A stretch of DNA of 64,000 bases from Aphanomyces cochlioides. Lineage: Eukaryota; Oomycota; Saprolegniomycetes; Saprolegniales; Verrucalvaceae. The notes beneath the pieces were generated by a model. The model was not told where the DNA came from, did no database searches, and saw nothing but the letters and a program-made list of their open reading frames with translations. Each line of letters begins with the position of its first letter. The first letter of the stretch is position 1. The stretch spans positions 1,798,001-1,862,000 of the forward strand of contig JAHQRK010000016.1 in the NCBI GenBank assembly GCA_019828595.1. The letters run 5' to 3'. Made by a program: the position numbers and the translations under genes. Shown one piece after another: positions 47,926-60,240 of this stretch.

Positions 47926-48381
47926 ATGGATTTCCGCTTCCTTGGCCGTCAAACGTCACGCTCGGAAGACAATACGACAAAGCCAACGACGCATCCTGCG
48001 TTTGAGCGACCCAACATAGATGCTTCGCCTTCAGGCGCTCCTCCTGTCCCGTTTGGTCACAGCGCCCCCTCGCCTTTTGGAACAGCCGTCTCGCCTGTCG
48101 CACCTGATGATAATATTGACGAGTTGCGTCATGTTCGACGGACAAGAAGTAAATCAGAGTGTCTTTTCTTGGCAAGAAGCCATTCGAAAAACGAACTGCC
48201 TGGACCATGTCAAGATTACATCACTCAGATCCAAACTATCATGGCAAAGAATGATCCAAGTCGAGGATCACGTGCGACTTCAACTGCACCTAGCCCGTCC
48301 TCTAGAGGCACATCCCCCAAGTCAGCAACAGGACCTATTCGACGTAATAGCGTGGCCGGAGTACCAAACTCGTCGGTCTAA
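47926..48381 (+). CDS. Disordered Ser/Pro-rich protein, unrecognised
   Basis: A 151-residue single-exon frame starts MDFRFLGRQTSRSE. It is rich in Ser, Pro, Thr and Arg (SGAPPVPFGHSAPSPFG, TSTAPSPSSRGTSPKS) and contains two related basic-Ser motifs, RRTRSKSECLF and ARSHSKNELPG, that look like phosphorylation or 14-3-3-type sites (guess). A short hydrophobic segment, DYITQIQTIM, may form a helix. No family was recognised. It lies between ABCE1 and the convergent kinase gene. Confidence 0.6.
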   Translation: MDFRFLGRQTSRSEDNTTKPTTHPAFERPNIDASPSGAPPVPFGHSAPSPFGTAVSPVAPDDNIDELRHVRRTRSKSECLFLARSHSKNELPGPCQDYITQIQTIMAKNDPSRGSRATSTAPSPSSRGTSPKSATGPIRRNSVAGVPNSSV

Positions 48382-48491
48382 TTTCCGCTCGCCCGCCCCT
48401 CTTTCCACATTTCTTATTGTGTTTTGTTATGATCAACGGTTTTTGAAGAAGATCACAGGATTATGATATCAAAATAAATTATTCGTGTTCG

Positions 48492-51400
48492 TTATCCGTG
48501 GAAAAATTGATGTCGCTGGGCGTAGTTCCAGTCTTTCCCGAATTTGATCATAGCCAAGAGTTTTGTAGTGTGCTCGCTTTGTGCCTTGGTAATCAATTTA
48601 CATGTTGAGCACCGATAGACTTTCCATTCTCCACTGAAAATTACCAACTCTTCATCACAAATTTTTGAAAGTTGTTCCCAGTGATCCCATTGAGCAATGT
48701 TCACTGTGGTGCTACTATTCATGGATACATCAATCCACAACAAAGGACTGATGGAGTTGAGGAATAATTTGATGGGGCTTAGTAATGGCATGCATATTGA
48801 ACAGAGCTGACATGTCGAGGTACAGCATGGGGTTGGAGTAGTTGATGTTTGAATGGCATTCGTTCCACATATACACTACGCTTACATGAGGATTTGAGAT
48901 AGTTGAAAAACTACCTGGTACGCTGGAGTCGAGAATGAGACCCAACACCGCTTTTCTTCCCAACATAAAATTGACGCCAGCTCTTCGTTTTTAGGTATCA
49001 GAGCGGTATCATTAGGTCTCCAAAGCTGCTTAACAATTTCAAGGGTCGAGAGGCCGAAGAAAGTCATTTGGAAAACAAACATTGCTGGCATTATGCCACG
49101 CAACATTTCTTGTGAGGTGACACTCACCAAAACCTACACACTTGTTGTAAGATTAAAGATTTATAGATGCACAAACCGTCTTATTTGTCAAATACAAGTC
49201 CCACAAGACTTTACACAACAATTGACCTTGTTTTAAGAAGTGCTCTGCGAAGTGCATTTCCTGAGCACTTGACGAAGTCGACTGGGGCTGTGGCACTGCT
49301 AAACATGACTTTGGTCGAACAGTAGCGGTGTTTGTGCAACACGTGAGGTAAAGCACCGACTCTCCATCCCAGTCAACCTTGTAGCCGAGATAAATTCGAT
49401 GGAAAAGTTTGATTTTATCCCATCTTTCGGGACGGTGCATATCAAGTATACGGACTTGGTTACACATGATATCTATTGGTGTTAATGCAGGCGTCAATGG
49501 AATGGATTTATCAGCCAACTGTAGCTCGTAATTACTTAGTATGTCTTGTATAGCTTTTAAGTCAGGTCGATGTTGTGGTTGTCGAACTAAAATGAAATTC
49601 AAGAGATCGCTGACAACAATGAGTTGATTTTGTGCGTCGGATTCGTCTTTAGACCTGGACAATATGCTTTCATAGAGAAGTCGTTTATGCTCCAGCGTCA
49701 AAATCGGCTCGTTTGACTTCGTCAAATGGGAAAAAAGCCTTGGCCATTCTTCTATTGCCATCTCAATGAACATTGTCTCGAAACTAACGACTTACCACTT
49801 TCAAATAGCATTTTACCAGTGATGAGTTCGAAAAGCAAACAGCCAAGCGACCAAATGTCAGAAGCAAAATTTATGCCTTCTGAAAAGGCTAGCATTTCTG
49901 GGCTCTTGATTGCTTCAGTGCCGCGAGTGTACTGGCAATTTTTGAAATCCTTTTGGGCAGTGTGCAAATATGATTCCCCGAAATCTCCGAGGCAGACATC
50001 AAATCGAGATAGTTCAGAGTTTCGAACCAAAACATTATCACACTGTCAATTACTCAAATCAAGTTCTGCAAATTAATTACCTTGATGTCGAAGTGAGCGA
50101 CTGACGAAGCATGAATTTGTGAGACTGCAAGACAAACCTAAACAATACAGCGTTTTGTCTTAACAATTGCTCGTACCTTTGAAAAAACACCTAACATTAT
50201 ACGAACAGTCAGTCCTGAGTCGAATATATTTCGCCAGTCCCTTAAGTTCATCGTGCAATATTCCATAGCAATAAAGTACCCGTCACTAGACAATCCATAT
50301 TCATATATTTGTGTAGCTGCTTTATTTCCTCGAAGATGCTCTAGTATTGTAACCTTTTCACATTCAGCACATCAAACAAAGTATTGTGTTACCTCATTGT
50401 ACACTGCATAAAGAACTGACCTTTCGTGAGGAAACTTCTGGATTCCAATTATCTTTAACGCGATGCTCTGGCGGCTGTAATCAGTATGATAACGAAACAA
50501 TGGAACGTTTGATGTGCACCGATACGTTGTTCCAAATGCCCCTTGTCTATGCGGATCAAACCCTCGATAGAATACGACTCTCTCTGAGAAGAACAGGGTC
50601 GATAACTTCAACAACCTGATTTTGGATTGAAAGCGCAAAGGATTCAAATCGTAAATCGAAGCTATCATTTCTGGAATGGCGGTCTTTGCTCTTACGGAAT
50701 TCAGGTGCATTTGCAACAAAAACAGAATATCAAGGCCCAAGTTTTGTCCTTTTGGGCTGCCAAATCGACCACAATAACGCAAACTTAAATGCTGGTGATC
50801 ATTTGTACAAATCAAAGAATTCAGAAGGGTCTGAGTAAGTTTTAGGTGCATATCCACACAGCATGTCAAGTTCACTTTATCGAGTGGGTTAATGTCATCA
50901 CAAGCTTTAGTGCCTTTCGGTTGAGGAATGTCAGGGCAAAGCGATGCAACTTTTGATAGTTGGAGAGGAGGTAGACTAAACTTTCCAGTTTGCACGGGTG
51001 CCGAGCTTAATTTGTTTATCATCGACGCAGTATCGGGAACGTGTGCTTCAATCTCGGTTTTTAGCGGAAACAACTGTGAGAGAGTGAATTCGAGTATATT
51101 GTTGAAAGTTTCTCCTTGAAAACAACACAGCAAGCAATCCCATAACAACTTTCGATATTCTGTCGTGTGACCTGCTCTCTCGAGGTAGTAGCTCTCGAGA
51201 AATATATTGAATAATTGCCGATAACAATCATGCGGGATTTCGATTCCAGGCACGTATGTCTAAGAATTGCACAGTTAGCCAAAAATTTCAAATCAGGGTA
51301 CAGGAAGCAGTAAATATTCTCTTAATGCGGCATGGGTGTATGCGTTTTCGAGAAGTTGGAGAAAAGCGGCAGTGTCCTTGGGTATAATATGTACGAATAT

Positions 51401-53953
51401 TAAATTTATTGAGACAGATGATATGTTGTCCCAATCTTTTGATGATGTTATCTTGAGCCTCATAAATAGCTCCATCCAAGTGGACTGTCTCGTAGGCGGC
51501 AAATCTGAAAGTCTCTCTGCCGTAAAGAATACCTTTCTTTGAACTTCTAAGCATGAACTGAGCCAACCTAGGCATGCTTCACGATTTTTTAGGGCCACGT
51601 TGTCGTTCGAATTGATTGATGGCTGTAACCTCTTTACTATATTAAGTGCCAACTGATATCGGGTTGCAACACCTGTAATAGCTAGCAGTATCAATATTTG
51701 GGTGGATTTTGACCCGACAGATAATAACATTAGCCGCCACAAATCAAGCACGAGGTAAACGTCACTGTTCAGCACTGACTCACTGACTTGGGACAAGCAA
51801 AATTCTCCAATTTCCATGATTTTGCCAGCTAAGTCGTCGATAAGGTCAATGCTTGCTTCTCTTTCGTCAATATGACCAGGCAGACTGGCAAGAATCTTGC
51901 ACAGGATTTTCAACGATGCAATTGTTTCTCCTTGAGATTTGTGTATACAACCAACGAAATTGTTGAAATATGCCATGTCCAGTGTGCATTCATCTGACAT
52001 GACAAGAATCCAATTGTTGAGTAAGCTATACAAATGTTGACAGTACACTCGCTTCCAGCAAGAATCAGACTGGTTTTCCCAGTATAATAGCTACAACGAA
52101 ATATGAAGAAGTATTTCTCGTGTTTTACCTCGTAAATAAACTCTTCAGTTTGGACTTGTTTTTTATTCACAGCAAGGCCGAAGGTGCGCGTCATATCAAT
52201 TAGCTTGGTAATTAGCTTAAGAAATAGCATCGAATGTTTTGTCTTCTCGCAAATGCGGCAATGTGGGCATTCACTAGATAATTGTGGAGTGAAGTGTTTT
52301 GAGTTCATCTTCGACGTTAAATTATCACGACTATCCACAGCTCTTTGATCATCCCAAGCTGCGCAATCAGTGAGTGCAGGAGAAGACGGCAAACGTCGTG
52401 TAAACTCGTCATGGATGTAAGAAATGAATCGCGCAGCATAATCTTCACCCGCCTAGAATTCTTCAGCTACAGTCATAATTGAACATACCTTTTGGGCTCT
52501 TGGATTTTGCGCAAATTGCATGTCATTTGTCGGTAAACTCATTTGCTGATCGTTAGGCGAGCACTGTCTGTTCTCCATGGACAGTAGTGTGTGATCTTTG
52601 CTAACCATAGTGCATTTCGATAGATTTTGCTTTTGGCATTGTCGTGTTTGAGAACAATGTTTGAAATAGCATTTCCATAGTATTATACATCCGTCGCTTC
52701 GTATAATCGTTTGGCAGAAGGTTGATACTTGAAGCAAAGTCAAAAATATTGATAGTAAATACGAATTGGTGTGATTCGATTCCACTGCATGAAGAAACAA
52801 TTGGGCTAATTTTTCAGCCCCAATTGACTTGATAGGATATTGTCGAGCCAAATGAACGATATATTCGGATACAAGCTTGATTGACATGTTTGGTGCAGTT
52901 GGTATATAATTGAGCTGAAGGAAGAAAGCTACCAATTCTAACCGCAATGCCAAGAGTTTGGGGCCGTTGGGTTTCTCTTGAGGCAGTCGAGAAAGTACAC
53001 TTATCACGTCCAATAACGAGTTGTCCAATTGATCGTCAATAGTTTCCAAGCGGTCTAACAGTGATAGCAATAAATCCACCTCCATTGGCTCCTCGTCGTC
53101 AGCACCAGACGGAATTTGGTACAGTCTCGATCCACGTGGTATTGTATGTAACAAACTAGATTTGACTCGTAATGGTGCTATTTTTCCAGCTGCGACATCT
53201 TTGATCATTGCAAACCTAGTCATGAAGTCAATGACGCCTGTATGCCATGAAGTACGTGATATTCCAAGGATATTTTATCCTCCAAACTCCAGTTTCTTTT
53301 GATAATTTCCGCCGATGCAAATGAACGTCGATTGTATATCTCTTAAAATTGAATCGAACCGCGACGGGATGCTTCATGATGATATCAACTGAGATACCAT
53401 ACTGAACATTGTGGCTTAACGCTCGAATACCCGTTGAGTCAGAGGGCAGCCAATTCTCAATGAGCTCTCCATCTTGACAAATTTCACCTATCTTTTCACT
53501 CACGTACAGCATAAATTCTGTCCAGTATAACTTCATGTGCTCATAAATATCCGAGTCCACGTGGAGTTTGTGAGCACAGTTTTGGTTACTAGAGTTCCAT
53601 TCAATAACGACCGAATATTGAGATGAAAACGTCCAAGCTGGCCCCTTGAAATCTATGGGTACTCGCTCGATTTGAATACAAGTCCTATATTTGATCATAA
53701 TGGACAACGAAAAGTTTTGTTGAACGTTTGTCTTCCACAAGACTTTGCTACTACGAGAAGCTTGTAACACAAAGATGTAAGATCCCATGGGCTGAGTCTT
53801 CAAATAATCCTCTGCAGATGCAACATCAGCAGCCATGACTGCAAAGAACGAATGAGTCATGTGAGGATCCAAGACACCATTTTTCAGCGTACAAACTACA
53901 CGTACTCGACCGGGTCGGGCTGCAATTGATGATGAACTCTTGCTGAGCGCCAT
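48492..53953 (-). CDS. Large protein kinase with long helical N-terminus
   Basis: The frames join across short introns from ATG 53953 (MALSKSSSSIAARPG), for example across 53226-53266 where WNIT continues as FAMIKDVAAGK. The first ~300 residues look like beta-rich domains (RVRVVCTLKNGVLDP). A long region of alpha-helical, Leu-rich sequence follows (52.9-50.7 kb), of unknown type. A kinase domain then runs from about 50.6 to 49.3 kb: GFDPHRQGAFGTTY (glycine loop), IALKII (ATP lysine), AHFDIKCDNVLV (catalytic loop with Asp), GDFGESY (DFG) and SDIWSLGCLLFELITGKMLF, so it looks catalytically competent. Up to about 400 residues follow, including a Cys-containing YRCSTCKL segment; exon borders there are uncertain. 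The kinase group could not be assigned. Confidence 0.7.
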
Positions 53954-54137
53954 TTCTTACGCAAAGCCAAGTGATGCAATAATCTAACATTCAACTTGAG
54001 AAGGGTGAATGTAGAGCCTGTAGTACCGTCAGACTGTCCAGAAAGGCAATTTGGCGGAACTGTTGATGTTCTGTCAGTTTCATGAGGGCGTGCATAGTTT
54101 GTAACTGTTTGTTGTTCCTGTCAACACCTTCCAACCC

Positions 54138-57044
54138 ATGAATCGAGCTCCGATCGAATCTATCTCCCCAGAGGATCATGCTCTTCTGGACAAAATCTTT
54201 GCTACTCGAAGTGATGTATTGCTCATCGCTCAGTGGTCTTTGCAACACAAATCCAAAGGCTCGATTGTTAAACGGATTCTCGCCGTGACAAGCTATCGCC
54301 TTGTTACTCTCAAGTACACTAAGGGGCTCGGAATCAAGTTGACAGTATCGAAAGACTGGCCTCTTATGGACATGATGAAATTGCAAGTCGAAAACATCGA
54401 GTGCTCGACATTTTTCAAGGTGCTGAGCCATTCGAAAGGGATTTCCATGGTTCATTGTAGATCATTTTCACTGGTGGTCGCATTCTCCAGGTTGACCCTG
54501 GAATGCATTGTGAAGACTTTGTTCGAGTCGTGCAAAGAAATATAAACAAACTTGTTGATGCTTTTCCGCCAACTAGTCGACCCAAGGTTTTCGTCGAGCA
54601 ATTGGATATACTGACGCCATCACGTAGTTTGTAATTCCAAGCGCCTTCCACTGGGAAGAAGTTCGGACGACAAGCTGCGAAAGTGATCGACTTTTGGCTT
54701 CATATATATCCTTTGAATGTTTATGGCATTGTACAGACACGTTATCTCTCGTTTTCTTAACCTTTAGCTTACGGTGCTTGCTCCGATTATTATCGAATTC
54801 CATTCCGTGAGCAGATAGCAGCACAGCTCGATGACTGTATCAAGAAGTCTCCGGTCATCTTGGACGTGGGGCGTTGCCTACTCAGTGTTGCTGAAGGAGA
54901 TGGCAGTAAAGGCAGAAACGCTTTAGCATTGATACGAACGGTCCAGTATTCGTCCCTCTTTGAAGGGTTGGCAGACTTCTACAATGAACCAATGACTTGA
55001 TCATCTCGTTAGATTGGTCATGCATGGCTTCAACGTTGGTGACGAAGGTCTTGCAATGACTTTTCAATTATTAGAGCATTCATCGACGCTTACGAGGTGA
55101 AAATGCTGTCCATATTTTATTGATCTTTGGCGAAAGCATGCGCTTGTCTGAAGCTCACCTGTCAAGGAGTGGGGTAAAAATTCTAGAGGGTGTCGCCAAG
55201 TGCAAGCAGAACCCAAAACTGACATCAACGTGGTCGCTGAAGTCACTTGATTTATCGGGCAACAAGATGTCGAAAGATATCGTCATCGCTTTAGAGGCGG
55301 CATTGATATGCTTTCCTACTGCTTTGGAGGTGAGCGTTATCACTTGTACAGTTTGCGCTTAAACAGATCAGACGCTCATATTGTCGAATTGTGGTCTTTC
55401 ACACACTCTTGCGAGATCAATCTTTGCAGTTCTAAATCGCCCCATGGTATACTTCGATTCCGTTTCTCATAACTTTGACGATTAAAAACAGTGGGCATCG
55501 ACACTCAGGGTGCTTGACTTGTCTTTCAATTCCCTCGACCGCGAGGTACGCCACCATGGTTCATGTCATCGAATATATCGAGTAGGCAAGCTCGGTTCTC
55601 TCAGATTGGCTTGCCAACGTTTCAAACCTTGAGCAGCTTCATCTGGTAAATTTTGTCTTTCCCTCTATCTTGTAAGATAAAATGATTTAGGCTGGAACCG
55701 GCATTGACGTGTTTCATCTCCTCAATGGACTAAAACAAAACGGTTCAGTACACACTTCATCGCTTGAACTGCTGGATTTATCGCACACCACTGTAAAAGC
55801 GGAAGCTTGCGCGATTCTTGGAGAGGTAAAGTCGAGTTCGTTTTCAATCTCCCATCCATACTAGATTTTGGGATGTACGAAACGTCTGTCAACGCTTGTT
55901 TTACGAGGAATTTCCCTTTCAAAGGCATCTATCACAACTGTTCTCTCGCCTTGGTTCCACAACGCCCATTTATTGTCCAGAGAAGTTTGCTTGAACCTCG
56001 ATTTGAGCGAGAATGATCTCAGTGGACTCAAAGTCACTATACTTGCCGAGCTTTTGCTCAAGTCAACCGCCATGCACCGCGATACTCTGAAGTTAAATCA
56101 TTGTGGCCTCCGTGATGCTTCGGTGAGCTCACTTGTAATTGACGTGTTCATTCAGGATTAGCTCGAAGTTATCCTGAGCGCGTTAAGCCAATGTGTTTCA
56201 TTGCGTGCATTGCACCTAGATGGCAATGGCGGCTCGACCAAGACGTCTTTGTTTCAAATTTCGGCGCCAGCACTGGAAATGTCTCCCGGAGATGCATTTG
56301 TCAAGTTGCTAAGCAAGCAGCGGCTGCTCAAACAAGTCTGCTTGAGCAACATTTCATCGAAGGGACATAAATTCTCGCTTGCATTTTTGCGTCCGGTCCT
56401 GCACTCCCTCAGCACGTATGCTGCGACTGTGGAAGTACTCGACATCTCAGGCAACCGTGGGGGAGATGAAATTGCAAAGTGTCTTGCCTTAGTACTACCC
56501 AAGACGCATTCGTTACAGGCACTCTTTTGGGATCGCAATGGCACAACACTCGAAGGCTTTCGACAGTTCAAAGAGGGCTTATGTGCCAATCGCTCGCTGC
56601 TTGTCATGCCAGTGCCTATCGAAGACACGCGCCGAGTACGAAATCTCAATCATATGTATTTTGTTCACCTCTTGGTTTCATTCTTAGCTCTTGGATCGCC
56701 GTGGAGGCACCGCAGAGCGCGAAGAACTGTTCTCCATCCTTGGCTGCCTTTGTATGATTCATCAAGACCGAATAGTGTGCTCACATCGATGTATAGATGA
56801 GTACATCGAACGAAATCAAATGCGAGCACCTGTTGCTCGAGGTTCAGTAGCATCATCTCTAATTATTCGCGATGCCGTCGATGTCACCAAGAGTATGTGC
56901 AAACTACCAGATGACACAACGCGACAATTGTTGCTGGAATGCGGCAGTGCTCTCGATGTTCGACAGAGTTGGTCCCGAGATCTCCACATCTTAGCTACTG
57001 ACGATGGAGATAACAACGCGCCAACAAGAGGGGTGAGCCAGTAG
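54138..57044 (+). CDS. CARMIL-like leucine-rich-repeat protein
   Basis: CARMIL proteins link actin capping protein, Arp2/3 and myosin I at the membrane. The gene starts MNRAPIESISPEDH and encodes a PH-like domain (IVKRILAVTSYRLVTLK, and after an intron near 54419-54462 IIFTGGRILQVDPG). A linker follows whose ACSDYYRIPFREQI resembles the CARMIL region after its PH domain. Then come leucine-rich repeats: SLKSLDLSGNKMSKD, STLRVLDLSFNSLD, LELLDLSHTTVKAE and VEVLDISGNRGGDE. Many 40-60-nt introns interrupt it. The last exon (to 57044) is short; I see neither the capping-protein-interaction motif nor the long proline-rich tail of animal CARMILs, so the capping function may be absent. Confidence 0.75.
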
Positions 57045-57109
57045 ACGCATCAAATTAAAGAGTTGTTTATCACGCTAATGCTTCCATTTGATTGAGACGA
57101 CAACGTCAT

Positions 57110-58141
57110 TTAGTCCTTGTGCAAATTGCCGGCCAAAAATAACTTATTGAAACTCTTTCCTGCATACCGGTTGATGTTTTCGCAGTACGTGTTCATCTGC
57201 TTGGTAATCAACAACGATTCAAGGCGGCTTGGTTGAGTCAATGACTTGACGGCATTTGCGTCCTCTTCTGGCAAAAGTTCGTCACCATTGTCACGGCGCG
57301 CTTTGTTTTCTTCTCGTCGTTTCTGGACAAATTGTTGGTGCTGCGCGCGTTGTTTCGCCATCGCACGTTCATAGCCTTGGAATTTGTAGTGCTCTTGAGC
57401 AAGCTCATCAGCCCAAGCACTCAAATTCTGAAGGCTGTTTTCAAAATAGCCGTTGGTTGCCAAGTCCAATCGGTCAAAGTCGCTATCGGCGAGCTTTTGT
57501 TCTTGCAAATCAGCAATGTAACACTTGACGAGGTCAGAGTTGTTGATGTGGATGGGGATTTCTTCGAGCAAAGTAGTCGAGCGGATGTCGGCCTTGGCAA
57601 ATCCTTCTTTTGTAAACACTTGCGACTTGTATTGATCGCAGAACGTGGACGTCAATCGGAAAGCCTTAAGCGCAAGCGAGCCTTTGGTCGTCTCGACAGG
57701 GTCGTAAACAATGCAAATCGCATTTTCTCCCAAGTTTTGCTGGTATTGAAATTGGTATTCAATCGTTGACGTCGTCGCGAACGTGCTGTTCATGGCTGAT
57801 TGGTACCAGCCGACCTTGTTGTTGTCCATATTGACTTCACGCAAGTTCTTCATCATATCGATTTGGTATTCGTCGCTTTCAGTTGAGTATTGTAAGTTCT
57901 TGTCCTTGGATGTTGGAGACGTTGGCACAGTCGATGGTTGTTGCACTTGAGCCGCTGCAGGCGATGGAAAGCTGTTTGTTACTTCGAGTGTTCCATCCGA
58001 TTCAAGTCCCAAGAGCGAACCAGCAACTGATCGCGGCAAACTTTCATGGCAGTGCTTGATAATCTGCAGCACTACAAGCCCTTCCAGTTGCACCTTTTCG
58101 ATGCGCGTTTGGACAAACTCCCCGATCTCGACGTCGCTCAT
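57110..58141 (-). CDS. EIF3H: Translation initiation factor eIF3 subunit h
   Basis: eIF3h is a non-catalytic MPN-domain subunit of the eIF3 complex, which brings mRNA to the 40S ribosome. The start MSDVEIGEFVQTRIEKV (58141) leads into the MPN fold: VVLQIIKHCHESLPRSVAGSLLG, VGWYQSAMNSTF and ICIVYDPVETTKG. The zinc-binding JAMM residues (HxHxnD) are not present, as is normal for eIF3h. The tail, with LDRLDLATNGYFENSLQNL-type helices and KQMNTYCENINRYAGK, is typical. An in-frame ATG at 58204 would add 21 residues. The frame is intronless, about 343 residues. Confidence 0.93.
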   Translation of the reverse strand: MSDVEIGEFVQTRIEKVQLEGLVVLQIIKHCHESLPRSVAGSLLGLESDGTLEVTNSFPSPAAAQVQQPSTVPTSPTSKDKNLQYSTESDEYQIDMMKNLREVNMDNNKVGWYQSAMNSTFATTSTIEYQFQYQQNLGENAICIVYDPVETTKGSLALKAFRLTSTFCDQYKSQVFTKEGFAKADIRSTTLLEEIPIHINNSDLVKCYIADLQEQKLADSDFDRLDLATNGYFENSLQNLSAWADELAQEHYKFQGYERAMAKQRAQHQQFVQKRREENKARRDNGDELLPEEDANAVKSLTQPSRLESLLITKQMNTYCENINRYAGKSFNKLFLAGNLHKD

Positions 58142-58382
58142 GCCAATCCTTAGGTTGATGAATGAATGGTTGCCCACGGGGCAATAGGTCCTTAGATAAG
58201 GCAAAAGTGATCCCTATCTAATTCATGTTTTCTTTTCATATTCTGAATTTTAAAATCCATACAAAAATGAAGTGTTTTTCCATGAAAATTCATTCTAAAA
58301 ATAGAAATTCCAATATTTATATGGATTTCCAGCATAAATTTACATTTGGTTGGTGATTAGATATTGTTGAAATTGAACCAAG

Positions 58383-59114
58383 ATGCCCAAGTCCAAGCGT
58401 GTACGCCAAAAGCCATTGACACAGACCAACAAGAAAGGCGCAGAGCTCAAGAAAGGTGTGGTCGAGTCGATCCGAAGCGCCATCGATGAGTACAAGACAG
58501 TCTATGTGTTTTCGTTCGAAAACATGCGCACAAACCACTTCAAGGTTGTGCGCGCAGATTTTAGCGAAAGCCGCTTCTTCCTTGGCAAAAACAAAGTCAT
58601 GAAGGTTGCATTGGGCCGAACACCTGAAGAAGAATACGCAGACAACTTGTACAAACTGGCAAGCGATATTTCTGGCAGCGTCGGTTTGCTCATGACCAAC
58701 AAATCCCACGATGAAGTCGCTGATTACTTCAAGAAGTTGAGCATTGAAGACTATGCCAAGTCGGGCTTTGTTTCGACCGAAACTGTCACGATCCCTGCTG
58801 GTCCGCAGCCACAGTTCGTTGGCTCCATGGTCGAATCCTTGCGCCAGCTTGGCCTTCCTGTGGATCTTAAGCGCGGTGTGATCGTTCTCAACAACGACCA
58901 CACTATTTGTAAAGAGGGCCAGACGTTGACGCCAGAACAAGCCAAGCTGCTTGTGCATTTTGACAAGAAAATGTCGAACTTCCACGTTGAATTGCTCAGC
59001 CGATGGTCTTCAGATGGCAAATTTGAACGCCTTGCGGCGAAGAAGTCATCCAAGAAGGCTTCGAAAGACGATGATGACGATGACGACGACGACGAAGATC
59101 AAGACATGGAATAG
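58383..59114 (+). CDS. MRT4: Ribosome assembly factor MRT4
   Basis: MRT4 is a uL10 (P0)-like protein that holds the place of the ribosomal stalk on pre-60S particles in the nucleolus. The 243-residue protein starts MPKSKRVRQKPLTQT and has the family blocks VYVFSFENMRTNHFK, SRFFLGKNKVMKVALGR, FVSTETVTIPAGP, LRQLGLPVDLKRGVI and KEGQTLTPEQAKLLV. The C-terminus has a basic stretch (KKSSKKASK) and then an acidic tail of aspartates. It is one exon, full length, with codon use like its neighbours. Confidence 0.95.
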   Translation: MPKSKRVRQKPLTQTNKKGAELKKGVVESIRSAIDEYKTVYVFSFENMRTNHFKVVRADFSESRFFLGKNKVMKVALGRTPEEEYADNLYKLASDISGSVGLLMTNKSHDEVADYFKKLSIEDYAKSGFVSTETVTIPAGPQPQFVGSMVESLRQLGLPVDLKRGVIVLNNDHTICKEGQTLTPEQAKLLVHFDKKMSNFHVELLSRWSSDGKFERLAAKKSSKKASKDDDDDDDDDEDQDME

Positions 59115-59148
59115 TTGCCATAAAGCTGTAATAATTTCTTTCTATTTT

Positions 59149-60205
59149 TTAGTACCGACGTGATCGAAAGTCATCGCCACGGAAGCGATACGTCTCCGTT
59201 CCAAGTTCAAACGAAAAGATGGACCCCACCTTGGGATAATCTAGATCAAAAGCATGACTAGCGATGAGCAAGGTATATCATACTCTGAATGGCTCCTTGG
59301 ACATTGACGACGTGAAAAGTATTGGCTTGCTCTTCGATGACAATCCCACTAGAACCAAGAAGGCAAGGATTCGAACAGCGTACGACTAGCCCCAGGCAAT
59401 TAGACGAGATAAGACTTAGCACCGCACCTCGCAAATGGCAACCGCGGTAATCAGCCTTCAACAGCTTGGGGCCGCATACAGTAAAAGTAGTTGACGATTG
59501 CCTATCACTTAACCAAGCTCCCAAAAAGCACCGAATGGACTTACGTGATGGTATTGATGAGGTCAGTCATGTACTCGATCCAAATGCGATGGAGCTCCTC
59601 AGCGTCAGCGTAGCTAGATAGTAGACATTGTCAACAAATAATGGTACAAGGCCGAATGACACACTCTATTGTCATGGCTGGTGAATGGAAGCCTTGTTTT
59701 CGCCGAGTTTTCATGCTCATCCGGTGGGGAAACTGCAAACACAATCAAGATGACCCAGTAAGTTGTGGTAGAGTACCTCAAGTCGATTATGGCTACTAGA
59801 TTGGTGGGCAGGTTTGGCCTTATGAGGGTTTTCCAGCTGAAGGATTTTACTTTTGACTTTGGCCACAAGAGAGTCATCGTTCACTTTTCGGTGTTTGATC
59901 AGCGCAAGGGCCTCAAGCTGCTCTTCCAGCACGGCTAAAGGAGGTCTAAGTTTATCTTGTGAGCTCGGTTGGGCAGAGATGACATGGCATTCATCCGGTA
60001 CTCGGGAGTAGAGCGGGTTTGGTTTTTCAAGTTTACGTTCGTTCTTTTGGACCACTTGTGACTTCTTGTTGCTTGGTTTTTCTGCCGGTTTTGACTTGTT
60101 TGGTCCAGCCTTCTTAGACACAATGTTAGTGGCATGGCTAATCTTGGGTTTCTTTGACGCAAACGCAGCATCCAGGGAGTCTAGCAGCTGCTTACGCTTG
60201 TCCAT
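59149..60205 (-). CDS. POP4: RNase P/MRP subunit RPP29 (POP4)
   Basis: POP4/RPP29 binds RNase P and RNase MRP RNA and takes part in tRNA and rRNA processing. The first exon (MDKRKQLLDSLDAAFASKKPK, start 60205) is basic and disordered, followed by helices (LEEQLEALALIKHRK). After introns, the conserved SH3-like core reads ADYRGCHLRGAVLSL, VVRCSNPCLLGSSGIVIEE, ANTFHVVN and YPKVGSIFSFELG, ending RFRGDDFRSRRY at 59149. The last intron needs the acceptor at about 59242. Convergent with MRT4 (stop at 59114). Confidence 0.87.
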
Positions 60206-60240
60206 GTTGGCAAACTGCGCGCCAAGGTTGGAGTTGATCA

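Noticed and set aside
58317..58985. Minus-strand frame opposite MRT4
   Set aside because: Antisense shadow of a conserved, intronless gene.
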